Source of the DNA: Prevotella sp. UBA2456 | GTDB lineage: Bacteria > Bacteroidota > Bacteroidia > Bacteroidales > Bacteroidaceae | Length of the DNA: 64,000 nt | Assembly: GCA_002342415.1 (NCBI GenBank) | Contig: DDPY01000017.1 | Span: 1-64,000 of the forward strand | Reading direction: 5' to 3' | Shown: in pieces, positions 7,766 through 15,854 of the stretch | Numbering within the stretch: the stretch's first letter is position 1 | Layout of the letters: each line of letters begins with the position of its first letter | Program-made: the position numbers and the translations under genes | Notes under the pieces: generated by a model | Database searches by the model: none | Told to the model about the DNA's origin: nothing | What the model saw: only the letters and a program-made list of their open reading frames with translations

Positions 7766-8314
7766 ATGAAGCGCGTCAGATGCCCCAAATGTGACCACTA
7801 TATCATCTTCGACGAGACTCGCTATGAGGCTGGTCAGTCACTCGTGTTCAAATGCGACGAATGCGGGCGCGAGTTCGGCATCCGTATCGGAGTGTCGAAA
7901 CTGAGAAACACCCAGAAGGAGGAACAGCCCGACGAACAGGAGAATGCGGAGGGATGCGGTTCGATAGTCATCATTGAAAACGTGTTTCACTACAAGCAGG
8001 TCATTCCCCTGCGCATGGGCGACAATGTGATAGGCCGATACCAGAAGGGCAATGCCGCCAACTGTACGTTTGAGACGGTAGACCCCAGTGTAGACTTAAA
8101 TCATTGCACGCTGAATGTCAGTCGTGACAAACGAGGCGGGCTGCGCTATACGCTCTTTGACAACAACAGCAACACGGGCACCTTTGTCGGTGATGTAGAG
8201 TTGCAGCCTCGTGAGCGCCGCATCATCAGCGACGGAACTCTTTTTACCTTAGGCGCTACCAGCATCATCTTACGCACTGCCGATAGCGAGGAAAATCATT
8301 CCCAACAGGACTAA
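7766..8314 (+). CDS. Zinc-ribbon / FHA-domain protein
   Basis: A 182-residue protein. The N-terminus is a zinc ribbon with two CxxC pairs (Cys6/Cys9 and Cys30/Cys33). After a polar linker comes a forkhead-associated domain (about residues 70-175) with the MGDNVIGRYQKGN and NHCTLNV motifs, a phosphothreonine-peptide reader. It is likely cytosolic and has no membrane segment. It begins 43 bp after the HU-SPOR gene, across the heptamer array. Its 3' end overlaps the convergent transporter gene by 45 bp. A kinase-like protein (12028-13260) is nearby, but that protein looks catalytically dead, so a phospho-signalling link is only a guess. Confidence 0.85.
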   Translation: MKRVRCPKCDHYIIFDETRYEAGQSLVFKCDECGREFGIRIGVSKLRNTQKEEQPDEQENAEGCGSIVIIENVFHYKQVIPLRMGDNVIGRYQKGNAANCTFETVDPSVDLNHCTLNVSRDKRGGLRYTLFDNNSNTGTFVGDVELQPRERRIISDGTLFTLGATSIILRTADSEENHSQQD

Positions 8315-9190
8315 CGCCAGGTCGACCACCTTTGCCTTCAGATTCTTCTCATGGAAGAAAGCTGCCCCAAACAGGAAGCTCACAATGACGCTGCCCCGTC
8401 GAATCATGGAGACAATCGAGATCATGGCATCTGGCAATGACAGGGAGTAGAAATACATGAAGTCGGCCGTTGACAGGAAGATGCTGACGAAGATAATGCT
8501 CCAATGCCAATGGAAAGGCGTTGTCTCATGGTGGCGGGGCCACCACAACAGCAGCAGCATGGTGAGCATGATGAAGCACTGATAGATATTATACCACGAC
8601 TGCACCATCATGCGGTCGAGCCCCACGCCCCCACTCTCGACAGGTGCCATCAGATATTTGTCGTAGAGTCCACTGATGGCTCCCATTGCAGCGGAGCCGA
8701 CAATCATCCATATCCAATGGTCACGCCGGAAGTCGATACCCTCTTTCTTTCCACTACGACTCAGCATGAAGAAGGAGGCTACCGCCAGCAGCACTCCCAG
8801 CCACTGCCAGCCGTTCAGCCGTTCGCCAAACACCAGAAGGGCACCCACCAGCACCATCACAGGACGCGTAGCATTGATAGGGCCGACAATGGTCAGCGGA
8901 AGGTGTTTCATGCCGAAATAGCCCAAAATCCAACTGGACAATACGATGAGCGACTTCAGCAGAATGTACTTATGCATCTCCCATCCCCCTGAAGCCACAT
9001 GGAAGATGGAACCGTCGAGCATGTCCGTCGAACCACTGAGTACGATGAACGGCAGGAATATCAGTGATGAGAAAAAGGTGTTCAGAAACAATACTGGAAT
9101 GACGGCATTCTCGCGAAGTGCCTCTTTCTTAAACGAATCGTAGCAGCCCAACAGCGCTGCCGACATAAAAGCCAATATCAGCCAAGCCAT
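8270..9190 (-). CDS. EamA/DMT-superfamily transporter
   Basis: A 306-residue membrane protein with about ten hydrophobic helices in two halves, typical of EamA (drug/metabolite) exporters. Helices start at AWLILAFMSAALLG and end at LALVLLGMIFLAIG. The substrate is not predictable. It ends inside the coding sequence of the FHA gene (45-bp tail-to-tail overlap) and is preceded by an ATTTAC-type repeat leader. It lies downstream of truA on the same strand with a 60-bp gap and may be cotranscribed with it. Confidence 0.85.
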   Translation of the reverse strand: MAWLILAFMSAALLGCYDSFKKEALRENAVIPVLFLNTFFSSLIFLPFIVLSGSTDMLDGSIFHVASGGWEMHKYILLKSLIVLSSWILGYFGMKHLPLTIVGPINATRPVMVLVGALLVFGERLNGWQWLGVLLAVASFFMLSRSGKKEGIDFRRDHWIWMIVGSAAMGAISGLYDKYLMAPVESGGVGLDRMMVQSWYNIYQCFIMLTMLLLLWWPRHHETTPFHWHWSIIFVSIFLSTADFMYFYSLSLPDAMISIVSMIRRGSVIVSFLFGAAFFHEKNLKAKVVDLALVLLGMIFLAIGSA

Positions 9191-9240
9191 GATGATTTAC
9201 GATTTTGACATTTACAATTTACGAGTTATAATTTTGCCAT
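9191..9240. repeat. ATTTAC-type heptamer array upstream of the EamA gene
   Basis: Units ATTTACG, ATTTTGAC, ATTTACA, ATTTACG and ATTTTGCC with 7-8 bp spacing fill the gap between truA and the EamA start codon. Same family as the gyrA leader array. Confidence 0.55.
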
Positions 9241-9250
9241 TTCTTCTTTA

Positions 9251-9982
9251 CTATTGGTATGCCACATCTTCGAGGAACAAAGCCTTAGCGGGCATCGATT
9301 CCCCCGCCTGCGTGCGCTGCTTGCCCTCTATCACCTGACGGAACTCGTCGAGGGTCATCCGCCGACGGCCCACCTCGATGAGTGTGCCCACCACAGCACG
9401 GACCATATTCCGCAGAAAACGGTTGGCAGTAATCTCGAAATACCATGTTGTCTCCGAAGTCTGATGCCATTGGGCGTGAGTGATGTGGCAAAGTGTTGTC
9501 TTCACATCGGAACCAGCCTTGCAGAAAGCCCCGAAGTCGTCGTATTCCAACAGCACCCGGCCGGCCTCATTCATCAACGCATAGTCGAGCTGATAGTGGA
9601 GCTCAAGTGAATAGTGCCGCAAGAAAGGGTCTTTGCGAGTATGGACATAGTAACGGTAGGTACGGGCCACAGCAGAAAAGCGGGCATGCATATCGGTGCT
9701 GACGGCTTCGATGCCATAGACACCTATATCCTGATGGAGCAGGCCATTCAACTTATGAGTCAACAACTGGGCATCAAATATCGCATCCGTATCGAAGTGG
9801 GCTGCCATCCGACGGGCATGAACACCGGTGTCGGTACGGCCTGCCCCGACAACGCTCACTTCTTCGCGCAACAATAGGGACAGGCAACGCTGCAACTCGC
9901 TTTGCACCGTCACCCCATTGGGCTGTATCTGCCACCCATGATACTGAGCGCCATCATAGCTGAACCATACAAAATATCGCAT
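9251..9982 (-). CDS. truA: tRNA pseudouridine(38-40) synthase
   Basis: A 243-residue TruA of normal length, which isomerises uridines 38-40 in the tRNA anticodon stem. The catalytic aspartate is in GAGRTDTGVHARR (near residue 51), and RFLRNMVRAVVGTLIEVG matches the conserved C-terminal block. The ATG lies only eight bases after a -7 box on the minus strand (9991-9998), so the mRNA has almost no leader. It is divergent from the flavodoxin/ferredoxin gene at 10055. Confidence 0.95.
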   Translation of the reverse strand: MRYFVWFSYDGAQYHGWQIQPNGVTVQSELQRCLSLLLREEVSVVGAGRTDTGVHARRMAAHFDTDAIFDAQLLTHKLNGLLHQDIGVYGIEAVSTDMHARFSAVARTYRYYVHTRKDPFLRHYSLELHYQLDYALMNEAGRVLLEYDDFGAFCKAGSDVKTTLCHITHAQWHQTSETTWYFEITANRFLRNMVRAVVGTLIEVGRRRMTLDEFRQVIEGKQRTQAGESMPAKALFLEDVAYQ

Positions 9983-9990
9983 AGCGGGTG

Positions 9991-9998
9991 CAAAATTA
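9991..9998 (-). promoter_or_regulatory. truA -7 promoter element
   Basis: The minus strand reads TAATTTTG. Transcription would begin about 4 nt before the truA ATG or at it. No good -33 is visible at the expected distance. Confidence 0.6.
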
Positions 9999-10042
9999 CA
10001 AAATTTCTATAAACTCTAATCATGAAACTCTAAACTTTTTTG

Positions 10043-10050
10043 TACTTTTG
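10043..10050 (+). promoter_or_regulatory. -7 promoter element giving a leaderless EFR1 mRNA
   Basis: TACTTTTG matches TAnnTTTG. The ATG at 10055 is only four bases downstream, the same geometry as at 6607-6621. No clear -33 TTTG is present. Confidence 0.6.
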
Positions 10051-10054
10051 CACC

Positions 10055-10840
10055 ATGATTTTCTATTTTTCCGGTACAGGCAACACAAAATGGGTGGCAC
10101 AGCAGCTGTCTGAAGCCACAGGTGAGCAACTGTTATTCATTCCTGACGAGCTGCGCAGGGATGACTGTCACTATACGCTGACCAAAGGTGAACGACTGGG
10201 GTTCTGCTTTCCTACTCACGGCTGGCAGCCCCCGCATATCGTGCGAGCGTTCATCAGGCAGGCAGTATTTGACATACAACCCGACACGTATGTCTATGCA
10301 GTCACCACCTGTGGTGACAATATGGGACACGCCATGCGCATACTCAACAAGGAACTGAAAGCCATGGGCCTTACAGCCCGTTCGATGTTTGCCATACTGA
10401 TGCCCGAATCGAATGTCTGCTTCTCGTTCCTGCATCTCGATACGAAGGAGCGCGAACGAGAAAAGATAGAGGCGGCCAAAAAACGTATGCAACACGTCTG
10501 CCAGGTGGTTGTCGACAGGCAACAGGATGTGGTCGAGCTGATTCGGGGAGCCATTCCCTATACCTACACTTATGTGATAGGAAGCTACTATAACAAGCAC
10601 CTTATCACGGACGAAAAATTCTGGGTGGACGAGGATGCCTGTATCCAGTGCGGACTCTGTGCCCGGCTCTGCCCTGTGGATGACATTGTCTGTACATCGG
10701 CAGGGGACGAAAAGAAACTGCCGCCGCGCTGGAAGCACGACGGCAGCTGTACCAACTGTCTGGCTTGCTACCACCATTGTCCACAGCATGCTATCCACTG
10801 GGGAACGATGAAGCGCGGACAATATTACTTTAAACCCTAA
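10055..10840 (+). CDS. EFR1-type flavodoxin/ferredoxin protein
   Basis: 261 residues from the ATG at 10055. I chose it because the flavodoxin FMN loop MIFYFSGTGNTKW starts there and the upstream ATG precedes the promoter. The N-terminal flavodoxin-like domain (about 1-160) is followed by two [4Fe-4S] ferredoxin motifs, CIQCGLCARLCP (near 194-205) and CTNCLACYHHCP (near 232-243). This EFR1-family layout suggests a cytosolic electron carrier passing electrons between FMN and iron-sulfur clusters; partners are unknown. It converges with yggS, and the two stop codons overlap by 4 bp. Confidence 0.88.
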   Translation: MIFYFSGTGNTKWVAQQLSEATGEQLLFIPDELRRDDCHYTLTKGERLGFCFPTHGWQPPHIVRAFIRQAVFDIQPDTYVYAVTTCGDNMGHAMRILNKELKAMGLTARSMFAILMPESNVCFSFLHLDTKEREREKIEAAKKRMQHVCQVVVDRQQDVVELIRGAIPYTYTYVIGSYYNKHLITDEKFWVDEDACIQCGLCARLCPVDDIVCTSAGDEKKLPPRWKHDGSCTNCLACYHHCPQHAIHWGTMKRGQYYFKP

Positions 10841-11508
10841 TAGATGCGCGGGCCAAAGATGGTAGTACCGATGCGCACCATCGTAGAGCCCTCCTGCACG
10901 GCAATCTGATAGTCGTGGCTCATGCCCCAGGAGCGTTCGCAGAAGGAAGGGGCATCGGCAAAATAGTCTGCCTTCACCTCGTCGAAGAGGTCATGGGCCA
11001 GTCGGAACTCAGAGCGTATCTGCTCCTCATCATCGACATTAGAGGCCATCATCATCAGACCGCAGATGCGTACGTGCTGCAACGAACGCCACTCACCTGC
11101 TGCCAGCAACTCGCGCAACGCATCAGGGCTCAGTCCGTATTTAGTCTCTTCTTCTGCAATGTGTAGCTCGAGTAGCACGTCGATAACACGGCCGTTCTTG
11201 GCTGCCTGCTTATCTATCTCCCGAAGAAGTTTCAGCGAGTCTACGGCTTCTATCATTGTCACATAAGGGGCAATATACTTCACCTTATTGGTTTGCAGAT
11301 GGCCGATAAAATGCCACTGGATATCCTTGGGCAATGACTCGTGCTTGCCGCGAAGCTCTTGCTCGTGGCTCTCGCCAAAGATTCGCTGCCCTTCCTCATA
11401 AGCAGCGGTGATATATTCGTTAGGATGATACTTACTAATAGCCACAAGGCGGACACCTTGTGGCAAATGGGAAAGTACCTGTTTCAGATTTCCTTTGACA
11501 TCGTACAT
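10837..11508 (-). CDS. YggS-family pyridoxal phosphate homeostasis protein
   Basis: A 223-residue PLP-binding protein of the YggS/PROSC family, a single TIM barrel without decarboxylase domain that buffers pyridoxal phosphate. The PLP-lysine is Lys26 in VRLVAISKYHP, and the phosphate-binding C-terminus SWGMSHDYQIAVQEGSTMVRIG is conserved. It is the last gene of a leftward set (pseudokinase, DUF4494 protein, YggS) with a 6-bp gap to the DUF4494 gene, suggesting cotranscription. Confidence 0.93.
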   Translation of the reverse strand: MYDVKGNLKQVLSHLPQGVRLVAISKYHPNEYITAAYEEGQRIFGESHEQELRGKHESLPKDIQWHFIGHLQTNKVKYIAPYVTMIEAVDSLKLLREIDKQAAKNGRVIDVLLELHIAEEETKYGLSPDALRELLAAGEWRSLQHVRICGLMMMASNVDDEEQIRSEFRLAHDLFDEVKADYFADAPSFCERSWGMSHDYQIAVQEGSTMVRIGTTIFGPRIY

Positions 11509-11514
11509 TGCTGA

Positions 11515-11997
11515 CTAACCTTCAAATTCTGGTTTATCGTTCTTCTGCTCCTGCTTACCGTATTCGAAGACATCCATCAGGGTGGTTTCGGCTACAGAGG
11601 AGATAACATAGTCTATCATGGTAGTACCCATCACGCTCTCAATATTACCTACGGCACCGCGTAGCGTTCCGGCCTGAACCAGATAATTGACACTGGAGCG
11701 CTTCTCCTTCTCTGTCTTCTCGTCAATGGTAATAAACTGGAGCTTGGCCTTATACCAACGGTCGGCCATCTCCTCGTCTGAGAAGAATATCTCCTTATAG
11801 GGGGCTATCTTAATGTCCTTGATGGTGAACTCGCCGCTGATATAGCTCGACATCTCTTCCATGATACGCTTCTCAGCCTCTGTAAACGACAGGGCATCGA
11901 CAACATAACTCTCACTCACTTTCTTCTGCAAGCCATCCTCCATAACCTTTTCGTAGGATATCTTGCATTCAAACCAAATTGCTGTTCTTGATCTCAT
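11515..11997 (-). CDS. DUF4494-family protein
   Basis: A 160-residue cytosolic protein without signal or membrane segment that I recognise as the Bacteroidetes DUF4494 family (start RTAIWFECKISYEK, end LMDVFEYGKQE). Its function is unknown. The alternating charged/hydrophobic pattern suggests a compact alpha/beta fold. It sits between the membrane pseudokinase gene (30-bp gap) and yggS (6-bp gap) on the same strand, so it is likely part of that operon. Confidence 0.8.
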   Translation of the reverse strand: MRSRTAIWFECKISYEKVMEDGLQKKVSESYVVDALSFTEAEKRIMEEMSSYISGEFTIKDIKIAPYKEIFFSDEEMADRWYKAKLQFITIDEKTEKEKRSSVNYLVQAGTLRGAVGNIESVMGTTMIDYVISSVAETTLMDVFEYGKQEQKNDKPEFEG

Positions 11998-12027
11998 TAT
12001 TCTAAAATATATTTTATGTCTTCCTGT

Positions 12028-13260
12028 TTACTTCTGCACTCCCAGGCTCTTTTCACCCATCTCCTTCTTTTTCTGTTCGGTGATACGGTCTATGATTTGG
12101 GTGGCAATGAGCTGCGAGCGCTCTGGTGTCAGACCAGACTCGGCTCCTATCTCGTTTTGCGACTTCATCAGCTCGTCGATGGTCGATTCGCTCTCCGAAA
12201 GGAACTTCTTTTCGCTATTGTTCATATACGACTTGTTGTATATCTTCGATAGGATACGGTCGGCCTCCTTCTCGTAGCGCTTCCGGAAAATCTCCTCGGC
12301 CTTGGCCTGATAATCACGGTCATTAGCATCGTCTATCACCAGTGAGTCCCCTTCTGCTTTCACTCCTAACTCTGCAGGGTCGAAGCCGTCGTCAATCAGG
12401 TCGTCGGTAGCCTGGCGAGGCGCAGGCTTTACAAACTCCACAGGATTAGACTCTGGCACCATATCGAAATAGAGCCCTAAGCACACCAGCGCAACCACCA
12501 TGCCAATGGCGAGGGTGAGGGCCGATTTGAAGGTGTTGCGACGCTGCTGTATGGCCTTCAGCATGTCCTCAGGGGTACGATAGCGGTCTTCTGGCGACTG
12601 GCTGACGGCCTTCTTGATGGCGGAGCGATACTCCATGGGCATATCGGCCTGACTGCAGATGCTTTGCAGAAACTTGCCTATACTGTAGATATCGCAACGC
12701 TCGTCGATAGCACCATGACTCAGCACCTCGGGAGCCACAAATTCCGCGTCCTTCCCATAAAGTTCCTGCTGGTTGTCCACTCCCAGATAAAAGGAACCAT
12801 GACTGAGCAGCATGGGAGCGCTGTCGCCCTTACGCGCAAAGACCGTACGGGGCGAATAGCATACATGCCAGATGCCCTGCTCATGCAGATAGGATGTCAG
12901 TTCTACGAGCGACTTCAGGGTGTTGTCAAGGAAATCCTTGGTGGCAATGATGGCAGGATTGTCTTTCAGCAACTGCTCATAGGTCTGATAGTTGCCTAAC
13001 TCCAATGACAGACTTCTCACCTCGCCATTTTCTACCACAGGGGTGAAGTGCAACTGGTGGTTATGGGCCAGCGTCTTGTTCTTCTCGCATTCTTGCTGCA
13101 AAGCCTTTGCAAAAACAACGTTGTCGTTCAGCTCGGCACGGATGTCCACCATCCCACGCCACTTGCCGTCTACCTGCTCACGGTAATAGCTACCGATGGG
13201 CTGCTGACTTTTGTTGGCCTTGCCGTCGTTTCTGGCGGCTAACAATTCTTCGTAATTCAT
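12028..13260 (-). CDS. Membrane-anchored protein pseudokinase
   Basis: About 410 residues from MNYEELLAARNDG at 13260. A longer frame exists, but its extra codons lie in and upstream of the promoter. The N-terminal part (about 1-230) resembles a Ser/Thr kinase: FVAPEVLSHG matches the APE block, DERCDIYSIGKFL matches the DxWS helix, and SPEDRYRTPEDML matches the C-lobe end. The catalytic sites are lost: the HRD loop is replaced by HVCYSPRTVF (near 131) and DFG by LSHGSF. A transmembrane helix (about 238-260) follows, then a mostly charged helical extracytoplasmic tail (about 270-410). It probably works as a scaffold or ligand sensor rather than an enzyme. It is the first gene of the operon with DUF4494 and yggS. 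Confidence 0.75.
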   Translation of the reverse strand: MNYEELLAARNDGKANKSQQPIGSYYREQVDGKWRGMVDIRAELNDNVVFAKALQQECEKNKTLAHNHQLHFTPVVENGEVRSLSLELGNYQTYEQLLKDNPAIIATKDFLDNTLKSLVELTSYLHEQGIWHVCYSPRTVFARKGDSAPMLLSHGSFYLGVDNQQELYGKDAEFVAPEVLSHGAIDERCDIYSIGKFLQSICSQADMPMEYRSAIKKAVSQSPEDRYRTPEDMLKAIQQRRNTFKSALTLAIGMVVALVCLGLYFDMVPESNPVEFVKPAPRQATDDLIDDGFDPAELGVKAEGDSLVIDDANDRDYQAKAEEIFRKRYEKEADRILSKIYNKSYMNNSEKKFLSESESTIDELMKSQNEIGAESGLTPERSQLIATQIIDRITEQKKKEMGEKSLGVQK

Positions 13261-13284
13261 ACCTCGATTGCAACAATTGATGCG

Positions 13285-13316
13285 CAAAAGTACGCATTTT
13301 ATTTGAAAAACGCAAA
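13285..13316 (-). promoter_or_regulatory. Pseudokinase operon promoter
   Basis: On the minus strand TTTG (13316-13313), a 20-bp spacer and TACTTTTG (13292-13285) are a full consensus. Transcription starts about 18-20 nt upstream of the ATG at 13260, which supports the shorter protein start. Confidence 0.75.
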
Positions 13317-13322
13317 AAAAAT

Positions 13323-13353
13323 TTTGTATTTTGCTCACTTATTAGTAATTTTG
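13323..13353 (+). promoter_or_regulatory. Aminotransferase gene promoter
   Basis: TTTG at 13323-13326, a 19-bp spacer and TAATTTTG at 13346-13353 give a leader of about 23 nt to the ATG at 13381. It lies back to back with the pseudokinase promoter, only 6 bp between their -33 boxes. Confidence 0.75.
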
Positions 13354-13380
13354 CACACGATTTATGTAAATTAGACACTC

Positions 13381-14583
13381 ATGCCAGAAATATCAGTACG
13401 CGGCCTGGAGATGCCCGAGTCACCAATCAGAAAACTCGCCCCTTTAGCTGCCGCAGCAAAAAAACGCGGAACAAAGGTTTATCACCTGAACATCGGACAG
13501 CCCGACCTGCCCACACCTCAGGTAGGTCTGGACGCTTTGAAACAGATAGATCGCACCATCCTTGAATACTCGCCCTCACAGGGCTATCTCAGCTACCGTG
13601 AGAAACTGGTGAGCTACTATGCCAAATATAATATCAATGTCACTGCCGACGATATCATTATCACCTCCGGCGGTTCCGAGGCTGTGCTCTTCGCATTCCT
13701 CTCGTGCCTGAACCCAGGCGACGAGATTATTGTGCCCGAGCCTGCATACGCTAACTATATGGCCTTTGCCATCTCGGCCGGTGCCAAGATACGTACCATT
13801 GCCACCACGATAGAGGAAGGTTTCTCGCTGCCCAAGGTCGAGAAGTTTGAGGAGCTTATCAATGACCGCACCCGCGCCATCATGATCTGCAACCCCAACA
13901 ATCCCACAGGCTATCTCTATACGCGACGGGAGATGAACCAGATACGCGACCTGGTGAAGAAGTACGACCTCTACCTGTTTTCCGACGAGGTCTACCGCGA
14001 GTATATCTATACCGGCTCGCCCTATATCTCGGCCTGTCATCTGGAAGGTATCGAGCAGAACGTGATTCTCATCGATTCCGTTTCGAAGCGATACTCTGAG
14101 TGCGGTATCCGCATCGGCGCACTGATCACCAAGAATGCCGAGGTCAGAAAGGCCGTCATGAAGTTTTGTCAGGCACGCCTCTCTCCGCCACTCATTGGAC
14201 AGATTGTGGCAGAAGCCTCACTCGATGCCCCCGAAGACTATCTGCGCGATGTCTACGATGAATACGTAGAGCGCCGCAAGTGCCTTATCGACGGGCTGAA
14301 CCGTATTCCCGGTGTCTACTCGCCCATACCGATGGGAGCCTTCTATACCGTTGCCAAACTGCCGGTCGACGATGCAGAGAAATTCTGCCGCTGGTGTCTG
14401 GCAGACTTCGAGTATGAGGGAGAGACCGTGATGATGGCTCCCGCTGCCGGCTTCTACACCACTCCCGGAGCGGGAATCAATCAGGTGCGTATCGCATACG
14501 TGCTCAAGAAGGAGGATCTGGAGCGTGCCCTCTTCGTTCTCCGTAAGGCACTTGAAGCCTACCCCGGACGCACGGAAGAATAA
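13381..14583 (+). CDS. Class I/II pyridoxal phosphate aminotransferase (AspC-like)
   Basis: A 400-residue fold-type I aminotransferase, cytosolic. NPNNPTGYLYTRREM is the class I signature, SDEVYREYIY holds the PLP-contacting Asp/Tyr, and DSVSKRYSECGIRIG carries the PLP-lysine (about Lys236). It is closest in feel to aspartate or branched aromatic aminotransferases, but substrate cannot be fixed from sequence alone. It lies 23 bp upstream of the permease gene on the same strand. Confidence 0.9.
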   Translation: MPEISVRGLEMPESPIRKLAPLAAAAKKRGTKVYHLNIGQPDLPTPQVGLDALKQIDRTILEYSPSQGYLSYREKLVSYYAKYNINVTADDIIITSGGSEAVLFAFLSCLNPGDEIIVPEPAYANYMAFAISAGAKIRTIATTIEEGFSLPKVEKFEELINDRTRAIMICNPNNPTGYLYTRREMNQIRDLVKKYDLYLFSDEVYREYIYTGSPYISACHLEGIEQNVILIDSVSKRYSECGIRIGALITKNAEVRKAVMKFCQARLSPPLIGQIVAEASLDAPEDYLRDVYDEYVERRKCLIDGLNRIPGVYSPIPMGAFYTVAKLPVDDAEKFCRWCLADFEYEGETVMMAPAAGFYTTPGAGINQVRIAYVLKKEDLERALFVLRKALEAYPGRTEE

Positions 14584-14606
14584 TTGTCAGTTGTCACCAA
14601 CTTTCA

Positions 14607-15854
14607 ATGAACTTACCACTTTTCATAGCCCGCCGCATCTATGGCTCCGAGGACCAGCAACGTGAAGTCAGCCGCCCTGCCATCCGTATCGCTACCATTG
14701 GTGTAGCCATTGGTGTGGCCGTAATGGTCATTACCGTCAGTGTAGTCTTTGGCTTCAAGCACAGCATCCGTGACAAGGTGGTGGGATTTGGCAGCCATAT
14801 CCAGATACAGAACTTCATGGCACAACAGACTGCCAGCCCCTCCCCTATCTGCATCAGCGACTCACTGCAGAAGGTTCTCCGCAAGACAGCAGGTGTCAAA
14901 CACATACAACAGTATGCCATCACACAGGGAATCCTGAAGACGGATGACGATTTCCTCGGTGTAGCCTTCAAGGGGGTGGGCAGTGACTACGACCTCTCCT
15001 TTCTCAAAGGCAACCTCGTTGAGGGCGAAGTGCCACACTTCAGTTCCGACAAATCCTCCTACCAGCTGCTCGTATCGAACATGATGGCCAACAAGCTGCA
15101 TCTGAAGGTAGGACAGCGCATCTACGCCTACTTCATTGGTCAAGACAACGTTCGTGCCCGCCGCTTCACCATCAAGGGCATCTACGAGACCAATATGACC
15201 CAATTCGACCAGACGCTGTGTTTCACCGACCTCCATACTGCCGTCCGCCTGAATGAATGGGAACAGGACCAGTGCAGCGGAGTCGAAGTGTTAGTCCAGG
15301 ATTTCGACCGGCTCAACGAGACTGCACAGACAGTAGTGCAGAAAGTCAACCGCAAGACCGACCGATACGGAGAGATACTTACCTCACAGACCATCTTCGA
15401 AGCCTATCCACACATATTCCAGTGGCTCTCACTGCTCGACATCAACGTATGGATTATCCTCGTCCTGATGGTAGCCGTAGCAGGATTCACCATGATTAGC
15501 GGACTGCTCATCATCATCCTGGAGCGCACGCAGATGATAGGCATCCTCAAGGCACTTGGCATGCGCAACACCACCGTGCGCCATACTTTCCTTTGGTTTG
15601 CCGTGTTCATCATTGGGCGCGGACTCCTATGGGGTAATATTATTGGTATCGGCATCACCCTCCTTCAACAGCAAACAGGCATCATCCACCTCGATCCTGC
15701 CAGCTACTATGTTGACACAGCACCCATGGAACTGAACATCCCCGTAATCCTGTTGCTCAATGCCGCAACCCTGCTGATTTGTCTCTTTGTCCTCATAGCA
15801 CCGAGCTATCTGGTATCCCACATCCACCCTGCCCGCTCCATGCGGTACGAGTAA
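14607..15854 (+). CDS. FtsX-like ABC transporter permease (LolC/LolE type)
   Basis: A 415-residue inner-membrane permease with the MacB/FtsX layout. One N-terminal membrane helix (about 20-45) is followed by a large periplasmic domain (about 50-270) and three C-terminal helices (about 275-300, 320-350, 375-405). The motif GMRNTTVRHTFLWF matches the coupling region of LolC/LolE, which extract lipoproteins from the inner membrane. No partner ATPase is adjacent, so the assignment to lipoprotein release is inferred. It follows the aminotransferase gene closely and is the last gene before a 400-bp repeat-rich gap. Confidence 0.82.
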   Translation: MNLPLFIARRIYGSEDQQREVSRPAIRIATIGVAIGVAVMVITVSVVFGFKHSIRDKVVGFGSHIQIQNFMAQQTASPSPICISDSLQKVLRKTAGVKHIQQYAITQGILKTDDDFLGVAFKGVGSDYDLSFLKGNLVEGEVPHFSSDKSSYQLLVSNMMANKLHLKVGQRIYAYFIGQDNVRARRFTIKGIYETNMTQFDQTLCFTDLHTAVRLNEWEQDQCSGVEVLVQDFDRLNETAQTVVQKVNRKTDRYGEILTSQTIFEAYPHIFQWLSLLDINVWIILVLMVAVAGFTMISGLLIIILERTQMIGILKALGMRNTTVRHTFLWFAVFIIGRGLLWGNIIGIGITLLQQQTGIIHLDPASYYVDTAPMELNIPVILLLNAATLLICLFVLIAPSYLVSHIHPARSMRYE

